From Fidelibacterota bacterium (GTDB lineage Bacteria; Fidelibacterota; Marinisomatia; SCGC-AAA003-L08; TS1B11): 64,000 nucleotides of DNA. A model generated the notes under the pieces. That model made no database searches and was not told the DNA's origin. It saw only the letters and a list, made by a program, of their open reading frames with translations. Both the position numbers and the translations under genes were made by a program. The stretch lies in assembly GCA_004124295.1 (NCBI GenBank), contig SCKI01000011.1, positions 30,924 to 94,923 on the forward strand. The letters are read 5' to 3'. Positions 1 through 9,846 of the stretch are shown piece by piece. Positions within the stretch are counted from its first letter, which is position 1. Each line of letters begins with the position of its first letter.

Positions 1-13
1 GGGCTGCCCGGGG

Positions 14-781
14 CTACCCTTCTATCGTGATGTCGGACCCAGTGGTGTCGGGCAGGTCCGGCTCGCTACCGGGAATGACCAGCAGCGAGTCGATATCGGG
101 ATTGAGCCGGATGTCCACATAGTTGAACTGGAATGTGTAATCCCCCTCATCGAGGATGGCCTGCTTGAACAGGATGACATCGCCCACCTGCTGCCACTTT
201 CCCAGGCGGACGGTAATGAAGGCGCTGTCGGGCCGGTCCGGGTCGGTGATGGCGAAGCCCAGGGGCAGTCCGATGGACGCGCTGAAATAGGCTGCGGCCG
301 GCTGGCCCAATTCGTCCCGCATCTCGACCTTCTGCGCTTCCACACCAAAGAAGGTTTCGTTTTCGGCGGCCTCCAGCCGGGAAAAACGGCGCTCCATGTT
401 GATCACAAGGCGGTGGAAATCGTGGAAGCGCATCACCATGGCCAGACGGTGGTCGATGGTCTCAACTTCGCCGTGCAGCTCCTGCCGCCAGTACTGGTCC
501 CCCACCAGGCCCCCTTTGCGCTCACCCCACTTGGGAAACACCTGCCTGAAATAGAGGTCGCCGTTGCTGCGCGAAGCGATGTGGGTCTTGTACGGCCCCC
601 GTGGCCCCACGCATGTGGCGGTGACCTGGAGGGTCTCGATGGCGGCCAGTTTCTCCGCCCCTCCCAGCAGCGTGAGGGCCCGCTCCAATATGACCAGGGC
701 CTCCTTCTGCGGATCCGTGAGGCCCTGGGCACAACCGGCGGCCAACAGGGCCATCAGCCCCAAAATCATCGCCTGCCTCAT
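14..781 (-). CDS. Putative outer-membrane or periplasmic lipoprotein, function unknown
   Basis: The 255-residue protein opens with a short basic and hydrophobic signal that ends in a lipobox (LLAAGC, acylated Cys at residue 17), so it should be exported and lipid-anchored. The mature part has no transmembrane segment. It contains beta-strand-like stretches with many aromatic residues, loosely like LolA/LppX-type lipid-carrier proteins, but I cannot assign it to a named family. The ATG overlaps the end of a possible 52-codon reading frame in an ATGA arrangement. Codon use is GC-rich like the host genes. Export and lipidation are well supported; the role is unknown. Confidence 0.75.
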   Translation of the reverse strand: MRQAMILGLMALLAAGCAQGLTDPQKEALVILERALTLLGGAEKLAAIETLQVTATCVGPRGPYKTHIASRSNGDLYFRQVFPKWGERKGGLVGDQYWRQELHGEVETIDHRLAMVMRFHDFHRLVINMERRFSRLEAAENETFFGVEAQKVEMRDELGQPAAAYFSASIGLPLGFAITDPDRPDSAFITVRLGKWQQVGDVILFKQAILDEGDYTFQFNYVDIRLNPDIDSLLVIPGSEPDLPDTTGSDITIEG

Positions 782-936
782 CTGACGCCGCCTGGCTGAA
801 GGTAATCGGGGAGAGGTATCTCCGGCGCCAGAGCGGGATCGGCTGTGTCGATAATGGGATCGATGGTGGCCCGGTCGCAGGCCCCCCGCCGGGGCAGCCG
901 CGGGACCGGGGTGCGGTCGGAGGGAGTGTTGAACAT
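778..936 (-). CDS. Possible small protein (52 aa) coupled to the lipoprotein
   Basis: An ATG-started frame of 52 residues ends in a TGA that overlaps the lipoprotein ATG (ATGA), the usual geometry of translational coupling. It has no signal peptide or membrane segment and is rich in Pro, Asp and Arg. There is no convincing Shine-Dalgarno upstream. It is reported because it fills an otherwise empty stretch, but it could be chance in GC-rich DNA. No family is recognised. Confidence 0.3.
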   Translation of the reverse strand: MFNTPSDRTPVPRLPRRGACDRATIDPIIDTADPALAPEIPLPDYLQPGGVR

Positions 937-1004
937 GCCAGAATTTGCTACGAAATGGGCGGCAGGGCTACGGTTGTGAGCGGGGCGCGATCAACTTTAG
1001 GCGA

Positions 1005-1268
1005 TTATTCATAGTGGCTCCACATGCGGATGATCTTCACGGTGCGTTGCCGCTCCAGCACTTGGTACACCAGCCTGTGCTGGATATTGATGCGCCGGGA
1101 ATAGGCCCCGGCCAGGTCGCCGACCAGTTTTTCAAAGGGCGGTGGGGTCTGAAAGGGATCACTGGCCAGAATCTTCAGCAAAGCCTCAGCCTTGGACTGA
1201 AACCCGGCCTCCGAAATCTTGCGCGCGTCCTTTTGGGCCTGGCGGGTGAAGGCCAGACGCCAGGTCAC
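1005..1268 (-). CDS. Txe/YoeB-type mRNA interferase toxin
   Basis: An 87-residue basic protein with the RelE-superfamily layout of YoeB/Txe. It has an N-terminal FTRQAQKD helix, a central Arg strand (RLVYQV) and the characteristic C-terminal MWSHYE tail, where the His-Tyr pair is the catalytic end in YoeB. Members cleave mRNA on the ribosome at the A site. It overlaps the upstream antitoxin gene by four bases, so the two form one operon in the antitoxin-toxin order usual for this family. Regulation is probably by conditional cooperativity of the complex on its own promoter. Family assignment is strong; activity is inferred. Confidence 0.88.
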   Translation of the reverse strand: MTWRLAFTRQAQKDARKISEAGFQSKAEALLKILASDPFQTPPPFEKLVGDLAGAYSRRINIQHRLVYQVLERQRTVKIIRMWSHYE

Positions 1269-1507
1269 CAGCCGGGATCGGGGGATGTCTCCTCGAGGGG
1301 GCTGACCAGTCCCTCACGGATCGACTCACGCATCCCCGGTATGGCCAGCAGGTACAGCGTTTCCTGAACGGCGCGCCAGTCCTCCTCGCTGACCAGCACC
1401 ACATTGCCCCGCTTGCCGGTCACCAGCAGTGGTTCGTGGGATTCAGCGGCCTCGTCCAGCAGGCGGTAGAGTGTTTCGCGGGCCTTTGTGGCAGTTACGG
1501 TTTTCAT
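1265..1507 (-). CDS. Phd/YefM-type antitoxin
   Basis: An 80-residue protein matching the Phd/YefM fold. It has an N-terminal MKTVTATKARETLYRLLDEA helix-strand segment, then EPLLVTGKRGNVVLVSEEDW, the central strand and helix typical of the family, and an acidic, probably disordered C-terminus that would wrap the toxin. It precedes and overlaps the YoeB-like toxin gene by four bases. Antitoxins of this type neutralise the toxin and repress their own operon by binding palindromes near the start. No palindrome was firmly identified here. Confidence 0.88.
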   Translation of the reverse strand: MKTVTATKARETLYRLLDEAAESHEPLLVTGKRGNVVLVSEEDWRAVQETLYLLAIPGMRESIREGLVSPLEETSPDPGW

Positions 1508-1630
1508 GGGCGAAACGTACGGAATAGCGTGCGCCTTGTCAAGAGCTTCAGGAGGTCGTGGACGGTGAGGGCGATCTGGCTGGCGGTAGAGAGGCTAGTG
1601 GGTATGCTCATGAGAAAATTCCCGTTTGTT

Positions 1631-1771
1631 GCCCTACCTTGGTGAACGCAGCGATGGCCTTGTCCAAATGCGCCCGGCTGGGGCGGCGGATATCTGCACT
1701 CAAATCCGGGCGGTACCTTTGGGCACGACGGGGTACGAGAAGGCGATGACGTAGATGCCCTCAATTAGCAT
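1631..1771 (-). pseudogene. kbl: Displaced, decayed 3' fragment of kbl
   Basis: About 141 bases align with the 3' end of the intact kbl gene (positions 2668-2809), with roughly four in five bases identical by eye. The residual translation begins with the stretch matching [18 protein letters not shown] of Kbl, then falls out of frame at a one-base deletion near 1680. The fragment lies on the same strand and in the same orientation as kbl, on the far side of an AT-rich gene. This suggests it is the old 3' end pushed away when foreign DNA entered the kbl tail, although the remnant of a tandem kbl copy is an alternative. Confidence 0.75.
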
Positions 1772-1798
1772 TTCACTCCCCCAATATATGATTATCCA

Positions 1799-2542
1799 TT
1801 AACTCCCATCAAATAAGGATATTATGGGTGAGGCCATATTTTCATCGAAATCGCCTTCGAATATCAAATAGTTCTTCATGTCAATCTTTACACTTGGATT
1901 TCCTGTCACCGATAGTATGTATCCTTGATCTGGGTAAATATGCGATTGATATTGTTTCGATTTGCCAACTTCAACACCAGAACTGGCAAAGGTTACAAAC
2001 TCATCGTATGGAATAGCAAATACGTGGATTAGATTAGTTTCCCCGCATAGCAGGATGGTATATGAACAGTCAGATTGATCATCCATTGTTCTTGGATTAA
2101 ATCCAAAATAGTAATTCTGATTCCTGTTTAGATTCGCATATCGGGTAAATATCTTCGAACCAGAAATTTCAATAACACTCTGTCGTACTATTTCCCGAAT
2201 ATCGCCGGGTTTTACTGCCCCACGAAGCTTCGAAAAGAGATGGTCATAAAGATTGATCCCAACTTCCCGGCCTGATACGCTTACTCTGTAAATCGCACGG
2301 ATAGGTAGCTTTCTTTGAACACCCATGGGAGCGGCTTGAACTAGCTCTGCAGGGGGTCTCCTAACACGGATACTCCCAGTACCTCTTTCCTGATTTTCTA
2401 GATCGCTATTAGAATCCTTTCTAATCTTATCTAGCTGCTCCGCCCATTTTAGAAGGACACTATCTGGAGTATCCTCAAGCGGAATTGCATCCTCTTGAAT
2501 ATACACATAAAGTTCATCGCTAATCCGGATTGTTCTAGACAT
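1799..2542 (-). CDS. Hypothetical protein with RHH-like N-terminus, AT-rich insertion
   Basis: A 247-residue protein of unknown function. The first 40 residues (beginning MSRTIRISDELYVYIQ) resemble the strand-helix-helix of ribbon-helix-helix or SeqA-type N-termini. The linker (residues 45-65) is polar and Arg-rich. The rest is a mixed alpha/beta globular region with an aromatic NYYFGF segment. The start has a Shine-Dalgarno (AGAGG) a few bases upstream. The gene is visibly more AT-rich than kbl beside it and is bracketed by the intact kbl 3' end and its decayed duplicate, so it is probably horizontally acquired. A nuclease or DNA-binding role is possible but not shown. Confidence 0.6.
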   Translation of the reverse strand: MSRTIRISDELYVYIQEDAIPLEDTPDSVLLKWAEQLDKIRKDSNSDLENQERGTGSIRVRRPPAELVQAAPMGVQRKLPIRAIYRVSVSGREVGINLYDHLFSKLRGAVKPGDIREIVRQSVIEISGSKIFTRYANLNRNQNYYFGFNPRTMDDQSDCSYTILLCGETNLIHVFAIPYDEFVTFASSGVEVGKSKQYQSHIYPDQGYILSVTGNPSVKIDMKNYLIFEGDFDENMASPIISLFDGS

Positions 2543-2643
2543 CTTGTACCTCTAGTCACAGTGTTACTAGGTACTAGTTTACCAAAACAGATCGTTCTTA
2601 ACAACAGGAAAAGGGTGAAAATAGGTTTTGGCGGTCATAAAAT

Positions 2644-3828
<1,185 letters not shown>

Positions 3829-3925
3829 CTGCAAATCCTTGAAAGTATTTATTTTAATGGAAAATTAAAGCGTGAAATACGCCTCATAATAATGGCATGT
3901 GTTCTAGAGCGGAATGGGGTGAACA

Positions 3926-4267
3926 TTACTCCTGTTTTAGATTCTGAAAAACCCGTTGATCGCCAAATAATAATGCGCACTCACTGTAATCATTAATCCT
4001 ACTCTCATCAGAAATTTTGTATTCTGACCACTTTTCAATGAGCCCATCCAATAAACCAGGATCATTACGATTTGGAATTACATAGTTTGAAGTCGCGTCA
4101 GCTTGCGGGATTCCCAGAACTATAAGCCTTGCAAGGATATCCGGATCGTGTTTTATTGCCGCCAAGGACAAAATTCTAATTTCATCAAGGAATTGACTGT
4201 GTTTCCCCTGGGCCACTTGGTCATTCGGAAACCTGAATTCATACCAAATATTTGGGAATTTATCCAT
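3926..4267 (-). CDS. Hypothetical protein, third gene of the HicA-like cassette
   Basis: A 113-residue soluble acidic protein with no recognised family. It follows the HicA-like gene by 48 bases on the same strand, and its ATG is preceded by an AAGGAGA Shine-Dalgarno, so it is probably translated and co-transcribed with the two genes upstream. Its composition is AT-rich like them and unlike kbl and the TDH-like gene on either side. The sequence has helix-forming stretches around residues 25-55 and ends with a Cys-containing segment (SECALLFGDQ). An accessory or immunity role within the cassette is possible only by position. Confidence 0.6.
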   Translation of the reverse strand: MDKFPNIWYEFRFPNDQVAQGKHSQFLDEIRILSLAAIKHDPDILARLIVLGIPQADATSNYVIPNRNDPGLLDGLIEKWSEYKISDESRINDYSECALLFGDQRVFQNLKQE

Positions 4268-4315
4268 TTAGGAATTCTCCTTATCCCATAGAGCGATCAT
4301 ATCCCGCTGTTTGCA

Positions 4316-4600
4316 CTATCCATAACGAGGATCCCCACTTTTTAGGATGTCTAAATATGCTTTGTTGGTCAGTGGGCAATCGATGAGTTGCAGAAACTTT
4401 TGATTCGTGAGCCTCACTTGAGTTGCCATCGTCGATAAAAGGGGGTTACCTATTTCACCTGAGCCATGGCTAACTTTTGTATAAATATCCGTTTTATTTC
4501 CCTTAATAAATAATACGAAATAAGCATGATCTCTATTGGACTGCTCAAATCCTTTATTCAATAAACCCTGACGGATTTTTTTTCTTTTCCGGCTAGGCAA
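4316..4600 (-). CDS. HicA-like toxin candidate
   Basis: A 94-residue basic protein that resembles HicA mRNA interferases. It starts with a KIRQGLLNKGFE helix, followed by a His-containing strand (RDHAYFVLFIKG) at the place of the conserved HicA histidine. Next comes a VSHGSGEIGNPLLSTMATQV segment that parallels the HicA strand-helix end. It is longer than classical HicA (about 60-80 residues), and its neighbour is not a HicB but a 313-residue unknown protein, which it overlaps by eight bases. If the pair is a toxin-antitoxin module, the antitoxin is of a new type. Assignment rests on motif resemblance only. Confidence 0.55.
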   Translation of the reverse strand: MPSRKRKKIRQGLLNKGFEQSNRDHAYFVLFIKGNKTDIYTKVSHGSGEIGNPLLSTMATQVRLTNQKFLQLIDCPLTNKAYLDILKSGDPRYG

Positions 4601-5534
4601 GGAGCGGAGTCTCTTTTATATGCGCAAGGAGACTTTCCTTTAGAGAGAGTCCACTTGCGTGCAATTCACTTTGATCCGCTAAGACATACTCATTCCAAAG
4701 AAAATCGATGGTCGCGCCTAATTCGGAGACGGCTTCCTGGATGTTTGTGCCCGAAACGAGAATATTGAGTGGTTGATACTTCAAGAGAGTTAATGAATCT
4801 TCCTCGGTGATCTCAAATGGAATCGGATTCGTAAAAACAAAGGAATATTTAGTCCCATCGACTTTTTCAAGAATTAGCGCCTTCCAATCCTCAAGGGAGT
4901 AAATCTCGTCCCATTTTTGAAATTCGTCATCAGGGCCGAACACTGCTATCCCCTTGGCATCAATCAACTTTTTCTGGACGCCTGCCGTAGCCTCAAGATT
5001 TTCGTCCTCCTCAATTTGCATTACCGTTTTCAGAAACTCTTGTTTTGCCTTGCTTAGGCTTTTTGTATTGCCTGTATAAGATGTTGCGGAGAGATAAAAG
5101 CCAGTTTTTTTCTTTGGGATAGCTGCTTGCGCATTAGCGATAATTTTTTTACGATGCTTGGGTTCGGGGAGCAGAGCTGAGAGCCCCGCGGTGTCCTCTT
5201 CGCCAACTTTCTTAAAAACTTCAAACGCATCCTGCAAGGATTTAAAACCAATGTCGAAGTGGAATAATTCATCCTTTTGTGGCGGTGGTTCTATCAAAAA
5301 GGTTGCACTACTGAATTCCATTCCAATTATTCGAAGGTCACATGCATCATGAATATTTGCACCTTTTTTACCTGGTTTAGCGGGGTCTTTACTCGCTCTC
5401 ATTTCAGCAATATTGTAAACCATAGTCTGAAGGTGTTGAAGGAATTCTTTTACGCTGGCGGCTGGAACGGGACTTCCCTTCCCGTCGGCGATACTAAATA
5501 AAATTGATCTGCTTGTCGGCTTTAGCTTTTCCAT
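4593..5534 (-). CDS. Hypothetical protein paired with the HicA-like gene
   Basis: A 313-residue protein of no family I recognise, encoded just upstream of and overlapping (eight bases) the HicA-like gene. It is predicted soluble, with a Lys/Glu-rich middle (residues 125-185) and a C-terminal region, from about residue 255, that contains a short VSGTNIQEAVSELG segment. The AT-rich composition matches its two downstream partners and contrasts with the flanking threonine genes. Overlap and shared composition argue for a co-translated module acquired as a unit. The antitoxin role is an inference from position. Confidence 0.6.
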   Translation of the reverse strand: MEKLKPTSRSILFSIADGKGSPVPAASVKEFLQHLQTMVYNIAEMRASKDPAKPGKKGANIHDACDLRIIGMEFSSATFLIEPPPQKDELFHFDIGFKSLQDAFEVFKKVGEEDTAGLSALLPEPKHRKKIIANAQAAIPKKKTGFYLSATSYTGNTKSLSKAKQEFLKTVMQIEEDENLEATAGVQKKLIDAKGIAVFGPDDEFQKWDEIYSLEDWKALILEKVDGTKYSFVFTNPIPFEITEEDSLTLLKYQPLNILVSGTNIQEAVSELGATIDFLWNEYVLADQSELHASGLSLKESLLAHIKETPLLA

Positions 5535-5581
5535 GCTATTTGAATATAGTGATTTACAGGCATAATTCCGTTCAGTTTCTG

Positions 5582-6601
5582 CTAGTGTCTGTACCGTTCC
5601 TTGATGGCCGGCACCAGGTAGCCGGAGAAGGCCGACTCAAGGTCGTCCGCCGGTTGCCAGCCCCAGTCCTCGCGGGCGGCGGATTGGTCCACCTCCACCG
5701 GCCAACTGTCCACGATGTCCTGGCGCCGGTCATCCACTTTAAAACCGATCTCGGCCCGGGGGAAATGGGTCAGGATGATCTGGCGCAGCTCGGCGGCGCT
5801 AGGGCTGAAAGCGGTGATGTTGTAGACCCGCCGGCTCAACCGCTCGACCGGTGCGGCCATGATTTCGCCGATGGCCCGGATGGCGTCAGGCATGGTCATG
5901 AACGGCATCACCCCGTCCTCCCGGATGAAGCAGTCATAAGGTATCCCCTGGGCAGCGGCATGGACCATCTCCGAGGCATAATCGGAGGTGCCGCCGGCCG
6001 GCAGGGTAACGGCGCTGATCAGTCCAGGGAAACGGATGGAGCGAAAATCGACCCGGAAGGTGCCGGCATCGGCCGCCAACCGCTGGTAGTACCGGGCGTG
6101 ATAGGTCCCCAACAGCTCGCAGTAGAGTTTGTTGCAGCCGTACATGGTCTGGGGAAAAAGGAAGTCGTCCTCCTTTACCGCTCCAGCTTTGAGCTTGGTC
6201 TCCAAGTCCGGTATGCCGTAAACGGCCAGGGAGCTGGGGAAGAAAAACTTCACCGGCCGGCCCTGGCTACGGGCTTGGTCCACCGCCAGTGTCAGCAGGT
6301 TGAGGGTGCCGTCCACATTAACCTGGTGGGCGATCTTCGGGGAGAACTCGGCCCGGGTGCTCAGCAGGGCCGCCAGATGGTAGATGGCCGACAACTCATA
6401 GCGGCTGTTGATGCTGTCCAGCACGTTCTGGTCGAGGATATTGCCGACAATGTTTTCGTGCAGGGCCGGCCGCAGGGCCGGGTCCACTTCCTGGATGTCG
6501 AGCGCCACGACAGGCACGTCGGCTGTATCCTGCAGCGCCCGGATGAGACCGTGGCCGATCTCGCCATTGGCGCCGGTGATCAGGATGGCCGCCTTGCGCA
6601 T
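5582..6601 (-). CDS. NAD-dependent L-threonine 3-dehydrogenase-like epimerase (extended SDR)
   Basis: A 339-residue extended short-chain dehydrogenase. It has the N-terminal Rossmann motif ITGANGEIGHGL (GxxGxxG), the catalytic Ser segment FFPSSLAVYG, and the Tyr-Lys pair in MYGCNKLYCE. This subfamily includes the bacterial and animal SDR-type threonine dehydrogenases, which oxidise L-threonine to 2-amino-3-oxobutyrate using NAD+. Kbl then consumes that product. The kbl gene lies downstream on the same strand, supporting this substrate over a sugar nucleotide. An ACT-domain gene sits 11 bases upstream and probably starts the operon. Substrate assignment is from family and context. Confidence 0.85.
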   Translation of the reverse strand: MRKAAILITGANGEIGHGLIRALQDTADVPVVALDIQEVDPALRPALHENIVGNILDQNVLDSINSRYELSAIYHLAALLSTRAEFSPKIAHQVNVDGTLNLLTLAVDQARSQGRPVKFFFPSSLAVYGIPDLETKLKAGAVKEDDFLFPQTMYGCNKLYCELLGTYHARYYQRLAADAGTFRVDFRSIRFPGLISAVTLPAGGTSDYASEMVHAAAQGIPYDCFIREDGVMPFMTMPDAIRAIGEIMAAPVERLSRRVYNITAFSPSAAELRQIILTHFPRAEIGFKVDDRRQDIVDSWPVEVDQSAAREDWGWQPADDLESAFSGYLVPAIKERYRH

Positions 6602-6612
6602 GGGTCCCGCCC

Positions 6613-7029
6613 TCAGCCGTTGCCGCTGCCGGATGGCCCGGCGCCGGGACCGCTGCCGGGATCAATACTGACCTGCAGGCCGTCGGCATCTCCGGCTGAT
6701 TGCAGGGTGGCGGCCAGTTCGTCGGCGGGCAGGGAGCAGCGGTCCGTATCACAACTGATAAGCAGGCTGAAGATGCCCCCGGCGTGGGCCCGGTCGGCGT
6801 TGAGGACCCGGCAACCCAGGTCCTGGAGCTTCTGGAACAGCCCGGCGGCGGCATCGGGATGGTCCGGGCCGGTAGCGGCGATGATGAAGCGCCCCTGACC
6901 GGTGGCGGTTCGGGGCAGCAGGGTCTCCACCCTGCGCACAACACTCGCAATCATCTCCGGGGTGGCATCCGGTCCCAGGCGAGCCCGGACCCGCGCGGCA
7001 ATTTCCCGGGCAATATTTGATGGTTCCAT
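6613..7029 (-). CDS. ACT-domain protein
   Basis: A 138-residue cytoplasmic protein. Residues 1-40 form a helical N-terminus. Residues 44-120 (starting GRFIIAATGPDHPDAAAGLF) look like an ACT domain of the kind that senses amino acids, with the beta-alpha-beta pattern and a Gly-rich ligand turn (GPDHPDA). The C-terminal 20 residues are Gly/Ser/Pro-rich and probably disordered. It precedes the TDH-like gene by 11 bases, so a regulatory role in threonine/glycine metabolism is plausible but inferred. The 265-base gap on its other side separates it from the divergent parA gene and presumably holds both promoters. Confidence 0.65.
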   Translation of the reverse strand: MEPSNIAREIAARVRARLGPDATPEMIASVVRRVETLLPRTATGQGRFIIAATGPDHPDAAAGLFQKLQDLGCRVLNADRAHAGGIFSLLISCDTDRCSLPADELAATLQSAGDADGLQVSIDPGSGPGAGPSGSGNG

Positions 7030-7294
7030 CAGCAGTTCCGCAGTGGCATCATGAATGGTATCCGGTCCGTAAGGGGGCTTTCAGCAGGCCCGTTCAGACC
7101 CGCCGGGGTCCGGATTAGATTGGTGGCGTGACCGGTACATGGCAAAGTAATTTAGACGCCCCTCAAAAAGGGGCGCAAGGGGTTAATCTCGAAGGAGCAG
7201 GTGCATTTCTACCGAGAGGCGGAGCGTTGCGCCTGCCCGGCTGGATGATTAGATTCGGCCCACCATTGATTAGGGAACGGACTTGCAGGTATAT

Positions 7295-8068
7295 ATGGCT
7301 AAAAAAACAAAGATTATCGCGGTAGCCAATCAGAAAGGCGGGGTTGGCAAAACCACCACGGCGGTGAACCTTGCGGCGGGGCTTGCGGCCAGCGAAGTAA
7401 AGACCTTGCTCATCGACATCGATCCCCAGGCCAACGCCACCAGCGGCCTGGGCATTGAGCCTGATGGTGTGGAGTTATCGATTTACGATATCCTCTCCCG
7501 CAATACCGATGTCAGCGATGCCATCATCGGCACCCAGCTCGATCACCTCTACATCCTGCCTGCCTCCCACCAGCTGGTCGGAGCAGAGGTGGAGATGGTC
7601 GGCATGCTGGCCCGGGAGTATGTGCTGCGCAAGGCGCTGGCCAACCTGAACGGCGATTTCGAGTACGTGTTCATCGACTGTCCGCCCTCCCTGGGGCTGC
7701 TGACGGTGAACAGCCTCACCGCCGCCGACTCGGTGCTGATCCCCATCCAGTGCGAGTATTATGCCATGGAGGGGCTCTCCCAACTGCTCAACACTATCCG
7801 CCTCATTCAGCGGCAGCTCAACAAGACCCTGGAGATCGAGGGGGTGCTTATCACCATGTACGATAGCCGCCTGAACCTTTCCAAACAGGTGGCGGACGAG
7901 GTGCGCGCTTATTTCGGCGACAAGGTGTACAAGACTGCCATTCAGCGCAACGTCCGGCTGAGCGAATCGCCCAGCTACGGCAAACCGATCATTCTGTACG
8001 ATGTCTCCTCAATCGGCTCCCAGAACTACATGTCCCTGGTGAGTGAGGTGCTGGCTAACCATGCCTAA
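7295..8068 (+). CDS. parA: ParA/Soj chromosome-partitioning ATPase
   Basis: A 257-residue Walker-type ATPase. The deviant Walker A (KGGVGKTTT) lies near residue 15, the switch I/Walker A-prime region in [16 protein letters not shown], and the Walker B in [14 protein letters not shown]. Together with ParB it segregates the replicated chromosome origin by cycling between nucleoid-bound dimers and ParB-stimulated hydrolysis. I prefer the ATG at 7295 (MAKKTKI), which matches the family start; an in-frame TTG at 7283 is the alternative. It overlaps parB by eight bases. No canonical parS palindrome was noticed in the window. Confidence 0.95.
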   Translation: MAKKTKIIAVANQKGGVGKTTTAVNLAAGLAASEVKTLLIDIDPQANATSGLGIEPDGVELSIYDILSRNTDVSDAIIGTQLDHLYILPASHQLVGAEVEMVGMLAREYVLRKALANLNGDFEYVFIDCPPSLGLLTVNSLTAADSVLIPIQCEYYAMEGLSQLLNTIRLIQRQLNKTLEIEGVLITMYDSRLNLSKQVADEVRAYFGDKVYKTAIQRNVRLSESPSYGKPIILYDVSSIGSQNYMSLVSEVLANHA

Positions 8069-8969
8069 GTCCCGTCTCGGCAAAGGGCTTGAAGCCCTGA
8101 TTCCACCGGGGGAGGGGCTTGCAGACAGCGACGGCGGCCAGCTGCTGGTGGCGGTGGAGCTTATCGAGTCCAATCCGTTCCAGCCCCGCAAAGATTTCGG
8201 CCTGGGCGAGATGGACAGCCTGGTTAAATCGGTGCAGGCCAAGGGGATTCTGCAGCCCCTGTCGGTGCGTGATATGGGCGCGGGCCGCTACCAGCTGGTG
8301 GCGGGAGAGAGACGGCTACGGGCGGCCAAACTGGCGGGCCTCAAAAAGGTGCCGGTCTATAAACTCAGCGTCAAATCTGATGTCGACCTGCTGGAGTACG
8401 CCCTCATCGAGAATATCCAGCGCGAGGACCTGAACCCGGTGGAGCAGGCCGAAGCCTTCGCCCTGCTGCACAGCAAGTACGATCTGAAGCAGGAAGCCAT
8501 TGCCAAGCAGGTGGGCATGAGCCGGCCGGCCGTGGCCAACTATCTGCGCATCCTCAAACTGCCCGCCGAGATCAAGGAGAGCCTGGCCGGGGGCGACATT
8601 TCGATGGGCCATGCCCGCTCTCTTCTGGCCCTGCCCCAGCCGGCTCTGATGCAGAAACTGTGGAAAGAGATCATGCAGGAGGGGCTCAGCGTCAGGCAGA
8701 CTGAAACGGCGGTGCAGACCCTGACCGGTGTCAGCCGGAAGGCCACGGGAACGGCCCGGGGCGCCAAAAAGAACGCCCCCTCGGCGCAGCGGCTCTCATT
8801 CCTGAATCATGTGGAGCTGGAACTGTTGGCGCGGCTGAGCACCAAGGTGCGCATCAAGCCCAAGGATGACACGTCGGGCACTATTGAAATCGCCTACTAC
8901 TCCCAGGACGACCTGGAACGCATTATCGAAATCATCATTCCTGAGGGGGATCAGGAGCTGGTCGGTTAA
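8061..8969 (+). CDS. parB: ParB/Spo0J centromere-binding CTPase
   Basis: A 302-residue protein starting [15 protein letters not shown], the standard ParB opening including the ParA-activating basic segment. Then come the ParB/Srx CTPase domain with the [13 protein letters not shown] motif, a central helix-turn-helix ([18 protein letters not shown]) that reads parS, and a C-terminal dimerisation region. The ATG at 8061 overlaps the end of parA, indicating coupled translation. An upstream in-frame GTG at 8043 is less likely because the extra residues are not family-like. Its position next to parA and an envelope-shape gene pair is typical of chromosomal loci. Confidence 0.95.
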   Translation: MPKSRLGKGLEALIPPGEGLADSDGGQLLVAVELIESNPFQPRKDFGLGEMDSLVKSVQAKGILQPLSVRDMGAGRYQLVAGERRLRAAKLAGLKKVPVYKLSVKSDVDLLEYALIENIQREDLNPVEQAEAFALLHSKYDLKQEAIAKQVGMSRPAVANYLRILKLPAEIKESLAGGDISMGHARSLLALPQPALMQKLWKEIMQEGLSVRQTETAVQTLTGVSRKATGTARGAKKNAPSAQRLSFLNHVELELLARLSTKVRIKPKDDTSGTIEIAYYSQDDLERIIEIIIPEGDQELVG

Positions 8970-9027
8970 TATGGTGGGGCCAAGCTGCCTTAATCATTGA
9001 CACCCATTTTTCCCACTGGCTAAACTT

Positions 9028-9846
9028 ATGGGCTATTTGAAGCGGCTTGGGAGCCGCAAATATGACCTTATCGTGATGTCCGGCGAGGGCGGATGGAGCC
9101 GCAGTTTCAATGTCCGGATGCGCACAGTGGCCGTTTGGGCTCTGGTGGCCGCGCTGGGACTCAGCGGGCTGATCGTCACCCTGGTGCTGTATGCGGGACG
9201 GCTGGGAGGCTATGACGGACTGGTGGCCCAGAACCGCCAGTTGCGGCTTTATCGTGATCATGTCCGGCAAACGGTGATGGACACGGATCGGCACGGACTG
9301 CTCAGCGCCGGGCTGGTACAGGAGCTGCTGGGGCCGCTGACGGCCGGCTTGGGGAGTTCCGCTGAAGGCGCCCGCAAGGACCGGGCCGGCGGCATGCTCT
9401 TTGACGGTTACTATCTCAATTTTCTGGATAACGTGCCGACCCTCCCGCCGGTGGATGGGTTCGTTACCCGGGGTCTGCTGCTCAGGGAGATCAACCTGCA
9501 GGCCAAGCACAACGGCATCGACATTGCCGCGGTGTCCGGCGCTGTGATCCAGGCCTCGGCAGCGGGACTGGTGGTCTTTGCGAACTGGACGGAAGATCTG
9601 GGAAACCTGGTGATCATCAGCCACGGCGACAACTATTACACCGTGTATGGGCATAATCAGGTCAACCTTGTGGACCAGCGGGAAAGGGTGGAGCGGGGCC
9701 AGCCCATTGCCCTGGTAGGCAGCACCGGCATGAGTCAGGCGCCGCACTTGCACTTTGAAATCTGGAAGGACGCCCGCTCCATCGATCCCCGGACGTTGAT
9801 GGATCTTTACCGCAGGCAGGATATTTCGGTGGATACAGATGGCTAA
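9028..9846 (+). CDS. Membrane-anchored M23 (LytM) peptidoglycan endopeptidase
   Basis: A 272-residue protein with a cytoplasmic basic N-terminus, one transmembrane helix at about residues 33-55, a linker and a C-terminal M23 metallopeptidase domain. The zinc ligands of a competent enzyme appear to be present: His and Asp in KHNGIDIAA, and the HLHFEIW motif near the end, with a further conserved His in the GHNQVNL region. Such proteins cut peptidoglycan cross-links or activate amidases. The gene overlaps the bactofilin gene by eight bases. Bactofilin/M23 pairs are known to cooperate in cell-shape control (for example in Helicobacter and Myxococcus), and that role is inferred here. Confidence 0.9.
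   Translation: MGYLKRLGSRKYDLIVMSGEGGWSRSFNVRMRTVAVWALVAALGLSGLIVTLVLYAGRLGGYDGLVAQNRQLRLYRDHVRQTVMDTDRHGLLSAGLVQELLGPLTAGLGSSAEGARKDRAGGMLFDGYYLNFLDNVPTLPPVDGFVTRGLLLREINLQAKHNGIDIAAVSGAVIQASAAGLVVFANWTEDLGNLVIISHGDNYYTVYGHNQVNLVDQRERVERGQPIALVGSTGMSQAPHLHFEIWKDARSIDPRTLMDLYRRQDISVDTDG

Noticed and set aside
5504..6898. A 464-codon open frame opposite the TDH-like gene
   Set aside because: The sense frame is a clear SDR enzyme; the antisense product has shadow-type composition.
7030..7294. Possible parS site near parAB
   Set aside because: No sequence close to the TGTTTCACGTGAAACA consensus was found here or noticed elsewhere in the window.
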